28,487 bases of DNA from positions 1 through 28,487 of the IMG/VR virus record IMGVR_UViG_3300030339_000191. One strand, written 5' to 3'. Under the pieces are notes generated by a model. The model saw only the letters and a program-made list of their open reading frames with translations, had not been told where the DNA came from and did no database searches. Source of the stretch: a virus. Of this stretch, positions 25,593 through 28,487 are shown one piece after another. The position numbers and the translations under genes are program-made. Numbering within the stretch: position 1 is the stretch's first letter; every line of letters starts with the position of its first letter.

Positions 25593-25811
25593 ATGAAAGA
25601 AATTAATAAAGCGGAAGAATTAAAAATTTTGGTATATGATATTGCAAATCAGTTAGAAAATGCAAGACTAAAAATATATCAAACAGAAAAATGTTCATGG
25701 GAAGAATTGGGTCAAGAAATAGATGATAAATTATTTAGTCTTCAAAGTCAGATTAGAAATATATCAGAAGAAATAGGATGGATGGATTTTAAAGTAGATA
25801 ATATAAATTAA
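25593..25811 (+). CDS. Unknown 72-aa helical protein
   Basis: Mostly helical and acidic: EINKAEELKILVYDIANQLE and a second helix near EELGQEIDDKLFSLQSQI. Starts directly at the end of the membrane protein gene, with an AGGA box inside it. No family. Confidence 0.55.
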   Translation: MKEINKAEELKILVYDIANQLENARLKIYQTEKCSWEELGQEIDDKLFSLQSQIRNISEEIGWMDFKVDNIN

Positions 25812-25821
25812 AGGAGAGAAA

Positions 25822-26121
25822 ATGAATCATAAAAATAGATATTGGGAAATTGGTCAAAAGGAAGATGGAACATTAGTAGGTAAATTATATTTAATAGATA
25901 ATAATAGTAAAAGATTATTATTGAATTTTTGGCAAGATAAAGAAAATAGATCATATTATTATTATGAATCAAAAGAATTTAATTGTGAAGAATTTATTAC
26001 AGTAAATTCATTAAGAGAAGCTAAAGAGAAATTTGAAGAGTATGTTATGTTGTGGATAGCTCTTGAAATAGATCACTGGGAAATAATGAAAGAACAATTT
26101 AATGAAGAGGAAACGGAATAA
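25822..26121 (+). CDS. Unknown 99-aa acidic protein
   Basis: Beta-rich first half (YWEIGQKEDGTLVGKLYLI), then NCEEFITVNSLREAKEKFEE and an acidic helix, end EEETE. Strong AAAGGAG box. Acidic small early proteins are often inhibitors of host enzymes or DNA mimics, but nothing specific supports that here. Confidence 0.55.
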   Translation: MNHKNRYWEIGQKEDGTLVGKLYLIDNNSKRLLLNFWQDKENRSYYYYESKEFNCEEFITVNSLREAKEKFEEYVMLWIALEIDHWEIMKEQFNEEETE

Positions 26122-26126
26122 ATCAA

Positions 26127-26315
26127 ATGAATAATAAAATATTTGCTGTAGATATGGATTTAGAACAATTATTAAATAACATTGGAATAAAAATAAAATA
26201 TTTTAATATATTTAAAAAATCAACATATAAAATTTTAAAAGAAATATCTAAAAAATGGAAATATTTAGATAAAGATATTAAAGACGAAATTACAAAATTA
26301 ATAATGGAAGATTGA
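26127..26315 (+). CDS. Unknown 62-aa protein
   Basis: MNNKIFAVDMDLEQLLNNIG, then a lysine-rich helical tail (ISKKWKYLDKDIKDEITKL). GAGG lies about 15 bases before the ATG, so initiation may be coupled to the previous gene. No family. Confidence 0.5.
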   Translation: MNNKIFAVDMDLEQLLNNIGIKIKYFNIFKKSTYKILKEISKKWKYLDKDIKDEITKLIMED

Positions 26316-26334
26316 TATTAATAAGGAAAAGATT

Positions 26335-26628
26335 ATGATCATAGAAAATATGGAAAAAGTTATTAGAGAATGCATTGAAAGATATGGCGAAGATAAAAAA
26401 TCATGTATGGCTACGGAAGAATGCGCTGAACTAATACAGGCAATAAATAAAGTAAAACGAAAAATTAAAGAAAATAAAGAAGCAATAGATAATTTAATAG
26501 AAGAAATTAGTGACGTGGAAATAATGATAGAACAATTAAAAATTATGTATGGAATAGATGATGGAAAAATAAATCAAATGATGATGGAAAAGTTAGAGAG
26601 ACAATTGGATAGAATGTTAAAAGAATGA
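26335..26628 (+). CDS. MazG-like nucleotide pyrophosphohydrolase
   Basis: A 97-aa all-alpha protein with the family metal-binding signature EECAELIQAINKVKR (E-x2-E at about residues 28-32) and a second acidic motif NLIEEISDVEIMIEQL (E-E-x2-D). MazG-type enzymes hydrolyse nucleoside triphosphates to monophosphate and pyrophosphate; phage copies alter the host nucleotide pool or alarmone level. Size is that of the single-domain form. Last gene of the rightward operon, 47 bases before its terminator. Confidence 0.8.
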   Translation: MIIENMEKVIRECIERYGEDKKSCMATEECAELIQAINKVKRKIKENKEAIDNLIEEISDVEIMIEQLKIMYGIDDGKINQMMMEKLERQLDRMLKE

Positions 26629-26675
26629 TAAATGGATTTACAAATGGAATATAAATGGAATATAAATAGAATGAT

Positions 26676-26718
26676 AGACTTATCTTGGTTCGGTGACGAA
26701 CTAGGGTAGGTCTTTTTT
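26676..26718 (+). terminator. Intrinsic terminator of the early operon, GNRA-capped
   Basis: A 17-bp stem (26676-26692 with 26697-26713, several G-U pairs in RNA) is capped by GTGA, a GNRA tetraloop closed by G-C, and followed directly by a T-run to 26718. Position and form fit the end of the rightward transcript. Confidence 0.9.
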
Positions 26719-26888
26719 AGGTGAGTAAAGGGAAGAATAAGGGTTAAATGGATCAAAATGGAACGATAGGTGGGTTAGTGGAGAAGTATGGGTTGAAGAT
26801 AAATAAAAGAAAATAGGGGATGTGAACGTGGATATAAGTTAATAGAAAATGTGAGAGGGTGGAAAAATAGAGTCGATGTGCACGTATG
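26719..26888. other. G-rich, C-poor tract without a convincing gene
   Basis: The plus strand is mainly A and G; in the line 26761-26820 I count 22 G and 1 C. Only very short frames exist (for example 22 codons from 26748). It separates the AT-rich phage genes from the GC-richer block to the right. The skew is in the direction of the preceding genes, so decayed coding sequence is possible. Confidence 0.5.
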
Positions 26889-26934
26889 ACTGGTTATAGG
26901 CTTTGCCAATAAAAAAATGACATTCCAGTTTTTT
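26889..26934 (+). terminator. Possible second terminator
   Basis: ACTGG (26889-26893) pairs with CCAGT (26925-26929), enclosing a small hairpin TTAT-a-GGC-TTT-GCC-a-ATAA (26894-26912), and is followed by six T (26929-26934). The stem is short and the loop asymmetric, so this is less certain than the first terminator. Confidence 0.4.
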
Positions 26935-27126
26935 CTACCCCCTATATGTGACTACAAACAATAATAATTGTTTTTCGTCATAAGCTCAAGAATGGCGTAT
27001 TTACGTTGTGGTAGTTTTATAGAATTTCATTTTTTCCTTTACAAAGGTTTTGTATATGTTACTATGAATGAGTACTAAAGGTTTTGTAGCAAAAAAGTTT
27101 TTACATTGCAAAACGCGACACACTGT
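26935..27126. other. Intergenic stretch leading into the hairpin block
   Basis: No gene. Visible are ACAAT/ATTGT before a T-run near 26958-26975, and a 12-base direct repeat AAAGGTTTTGTA near 27044 and 27078, the first copy lying in the inverted repeat TACAAA-GGT-TTTGTA. I see no clear -35/-10 pair here. Confidence 0.45.
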
Positions 27127-27129
27127 CTT

Positions 27130-27142
27130 GTGGTCATACCAC
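27130..27142. repeat. Palindrome GTGGTCATACCAC, copy 1
   Basis: Perfect inverted repeat with a CAT centre; an identical 13-base copy is at 27194-27206. It may be a hairpin loop pair in RNA or a protein-binding operator in DNA. Confidence 0.75.
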
Positions 27143-27193
27143 GTACATCATATGTCGCTATCCACCCATATAAGACCGATAGTCACTCATGCC

Positions 27194-27206
27194 GTGGTCA
27201 TACCAC
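27194..27206. repeat. Palindrome GTGGTCATACCAC, copy 2
   Basis: Identical to copy 1, 64 bases downstream, here extended to an 8-bp stem by flanking GCC and GGC. Confidence 0.75.
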
Positions 27207-27582
27207 GGCGATCATCAGACCAGACAGGTGACAAGGTACAGCGTACCCACTCCATACCCATCGGAGCGTCGGCAACACCATGACAAACAGCATAACTTAT
27301 TATATCTGCCTACTGGCAATAGCGACTTGTCCGACAAGCGTACGTTGACCAGACCACCTATAATAAGCTAACCATCCTGCTCATACATCCGCACTCCTTG
27401 TAAGTGTAACCAGTCCATGCTGTCGCATAAAGCACAGCAGACGACGGTTTTAATCATAGATGGGGTGACTATCACAGGTCACCTTATCACTCTGGATTGT
27501 TCGGCCAACTTGTAATAGCACAAGCGTTCGAGCATATCCGATTTTTAGTCTGGCATTGACCAGACGGAAAGACAGGTTTTAT

Positions 27583-28487
27583 ATGTCAAAATCTAAACAG
27601 TCCACACTTGCACCCATTTCAAAACTTGTTGTACCTGTTTCTGTACCGCAGTCAGATAAGCCAATTTCTGCTGATGCACAGGACAAACTTGTTACACCTG
27701 TTACACCTGTTCCAAAAGACAAAACATCCGGACGTTTTAATGTGTCTCTTTTTCAATCTGCTTTTAAAGCTCACCAGTTCGAACAACTGGTTGATTATTC
27801 GCTGCTGACATCAAAGCATATCTCACTGTCAGCCGGTATTGAAAAGTCAATCGCTAACGGTAACAAAATACAAGAAGTCGAGTTACGTCAGCAGTTACAC
27901 GATCTGGAGACGTCCGATCTGTATATTAAGATTGTCACGGAAGCCAATAAGGCATTTTTTGATACTCTATCATCGGTTGACATCGAATTGATCAATCTGT
28001 ACAACGATCGTTTGAATGTAGGTTTCCACGAACTCTGGCAAGCGTCTTGTTATGCCAAACCCGTAAAGTCACTCATTAAGAAGTTGACTTCTCATATTGG
28101 CAGACTGACGGCGCAGTCCGAGTATTTCAACCCACGTTTTGTAGCACCAATTACAACCTTTTCTATTGGCGCTACTGCCATGAAGTCAGTCGATGAGGTG
28201 TTCTTTGCCCTTGCTGTTAAGGGTTTCACACCTAATGGTAAACTCTCATCATTGCCGGAAAAAGGGTTTATGAGACAGGTATCAAGGTATCTCACATTGA
28301 CCATTGCGACTTCATCTGCCTTTATCGACCAAAAGTCGATGAACGATCCCGAGCCAATCACCATTCCGTCAGATTATAAGTACGGAAAGTCTCTTAAAAT
28401 TGAAGAAAAAGAAATTCCTCTGACCGATGCACAGTCTACAGTTGTTCAAGACTCTGTGCCGACTCCGTCTCCGGAAGAAACAAAACC
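27583..28487 (+). CDS. Unknown protein of foreign composition, C-terminus cut by window edge
   Basis: An open frame of 301 codons from ATG 27583 to the right edge without a stop. Residues 1-50 are low-complexity, rich in T, P, V and K (KLVTPVTPVPKDK) and look disordered. Residues 55-175 are mainly helical (FQSAFKAHQFEQLVDYSLLT, then ELRQQLHDLETSDLYIKIV). Residues 180-260 are mixed, with TTFSIGATAMKSVDEVFFAL; the visible end is Pro/Glu/Ser-rich. Codons use G/C third positions freely, unlike every other gene here (line 27901-27960: 24 G+C of 60; line 25921-25980: 11 of 60). Ribosome binding site is weak (AGACAGG). A hairpin ends 17 bases before the ATG. No family recognised. Confidence 0.7.
   Translation, partial: MSKSKQSTLAPISKLVVPVSVPQSDKPISADAQDKLVTPVTPVPKDKTSGRFNVSLFQSAFKAHQFEQLVDYSLLTSKHISLSAGIEKSIANGNKIQEVELRQQLHDLETSDLYIKIVTEANKAFFDTLSSVDIELINLYNDRLNVGFHELWQASCYAKPVKSLIKKLTSHIGRLTAQSEYFNPRFVAPITTFSIGATAMKSVDEVFFALAVKGFTPNGKLSSLPEKGFMRQVSRYLTLTIATSSAFIDQKSMNDPEPITIPSDYKYGKSLKIEEKEIPLTDAQSTVVQDSVPTPSPEETK

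Larger units (their letters stand above)
27127..27566 (+). ncRNA. Candidate large structured RNA: hairpin-dense, GC-rich, no gene
   Basis: About 440 bases with no credible reading frame but many local inverted repeats: 27130-27142 (GTGGT-CAT-ACCAC), 27145-27155 (ACAT-CAT-ATGT), 27191-27209 (8-bp stem, loop CAT), 27235-27247 (GGTAC-AGC-GTACC), 27307-27318 (TGCC-TACT-GGCA), 27326-27338 (CTTGT-CCG-ACAAG), 27418-27439 (TGCTGT/ACAGCA), 27464-27483 (GGTGAC/GTCACC, extendable by two wobbles), 27509-27524 (CTTGT-AATAGC-ACAAG), 27548-27565 (GTCTGG-CATTGA-CCAGAC). The line 27181-27240 has 32 G+C in 60, far above the phage genes. Strand is assumed from the downstream gene. A large ornate phage RNA of the GOLLD/ROOL kind is one hypothesis; a long leader is another. 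Confidence 0.45.

Noticed and set aside
26748-26816. 22-codon frame (MDQNGTIGGLVEKYGLKI...) in the G-rich tract
   Set aside because: Looks protein-like but is too short, with only a weak AGGG upstream; nothing else supports it.
27068-27371. Short plus-strand frames (71 and 60 codons) in the hairpin block
   Set aside because: No ribosome binding site, low-complexity His/Thr/Arg-rich translations typical of non-coding sequence, overlapping each other and crossing several hairpins.
27127-27566. CRISPR array
   Set aside because: Repeats are short, unevenly spaced (129 and 211 bases) and without uniform spacers; no cas genes.
28092-28364. 90-codon minus-strand frame at the right end
   Set aside because: Antisense shadow of the long plus-strand gene, without a ribosome binding site.
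27127-28487. Retron, RNA-guided nuclease (omega-RNA type) or self-splicing intron
   Set aside because: The visible protein has no reverse transcriptase, RuvC, HNH or LAGLIDADG motif, and no interrupted gene is seen around the RNA candidate. The missing C-terminus leaves a small doubt.
1-28487. Integrase, recombinase or attachment site marking a prophage
   Set aside because: No integrase-like gene or att-type repeat at the tRNA was seen in this window; lifestyle cannot be decided here.

Overview
The window is a segment of a tailed double-stranded DNA phage (Caudoviricetes) with very AT-rich DNA, short spacers, GGAG-type ribosome binding sites and compact collinear gene blocks. A low-GC Bacillota-type host is the most natural guess, from the sigma-A-like promoters and ribosome binding sites, but nothing in the window proves the host. 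The standard code fits: TAA dominates as stop, TGA is used, and at least one TAG is used. Both ends of the window cut through genes.

Left arm (1-18734), all on the minus strand, read right to left: a lysine-rich putative DNA-binding protein (18734-17811); a structured AT-rich spacer with iterons and a pair of 22-bp direct repeats (17273-17810); a large single-subunit RNA polymerase of the YonO/QDE-1 two-barrel type with a DYDSD active-site motif (17272-14564); a spacer with a large nested inverted repeat; two small unknown genes; a calcineurin-like metallophosphoesterase; tRNA-Thr(UGU); a small beta-rich structural protein; a tail fibre/collar-type protein; a zinc-ribbon protein; then the head module: large terminase, portal, a tiny gene, a fused prohead protease/scaffold, a decoration-like protein, the HK97-fold major capsid protein and two head-neck proteins. 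The phage polymerase gene stands at the head of the morphogenesis block, which suggests (inference) that it transcribes these genes late.

Right arm (18735-26718), all on the plus strand: a divergent pair of good sigma-A-type promoters (18783-18811 leftward, 18898-18926 rightward) separates the arms. The rightward unit is a run of small early-type genes: membrane peptides, a Rha/antirepressor-like protein, a BCS1-like AAA+ ATPase whose reading frame is split at a run of seven T, an adenine methyltransferase-like protein, a decayed Dam-type methyltransferase behind its own very strong promoter, several small zinc-knuckle and unknown proteins, and a MazG-like pyrophosphohydrolase. It ends at a 17-bp terminator hairpin with a GNRA loop (26676-26718).

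Right end (26719-28487): composition changes abruptly. After a G-rich, C-poor tract comes about 0.45 kb without a credible reading frame but with about ten local inverted repeats, including two copies of the palindrome GTGGTCATACCAC and three copies of GACCAGAC. Directly downstream is an open-ended gene (27583 to the edge) of much higher GC than the phage, with no family that I recognise. The block looks like a large structured non-coding RNA or leader joined to an unknown gene, and it is the least explained part of the window. An assembly join at about 26.7-27.1 kb has to be excluded first.
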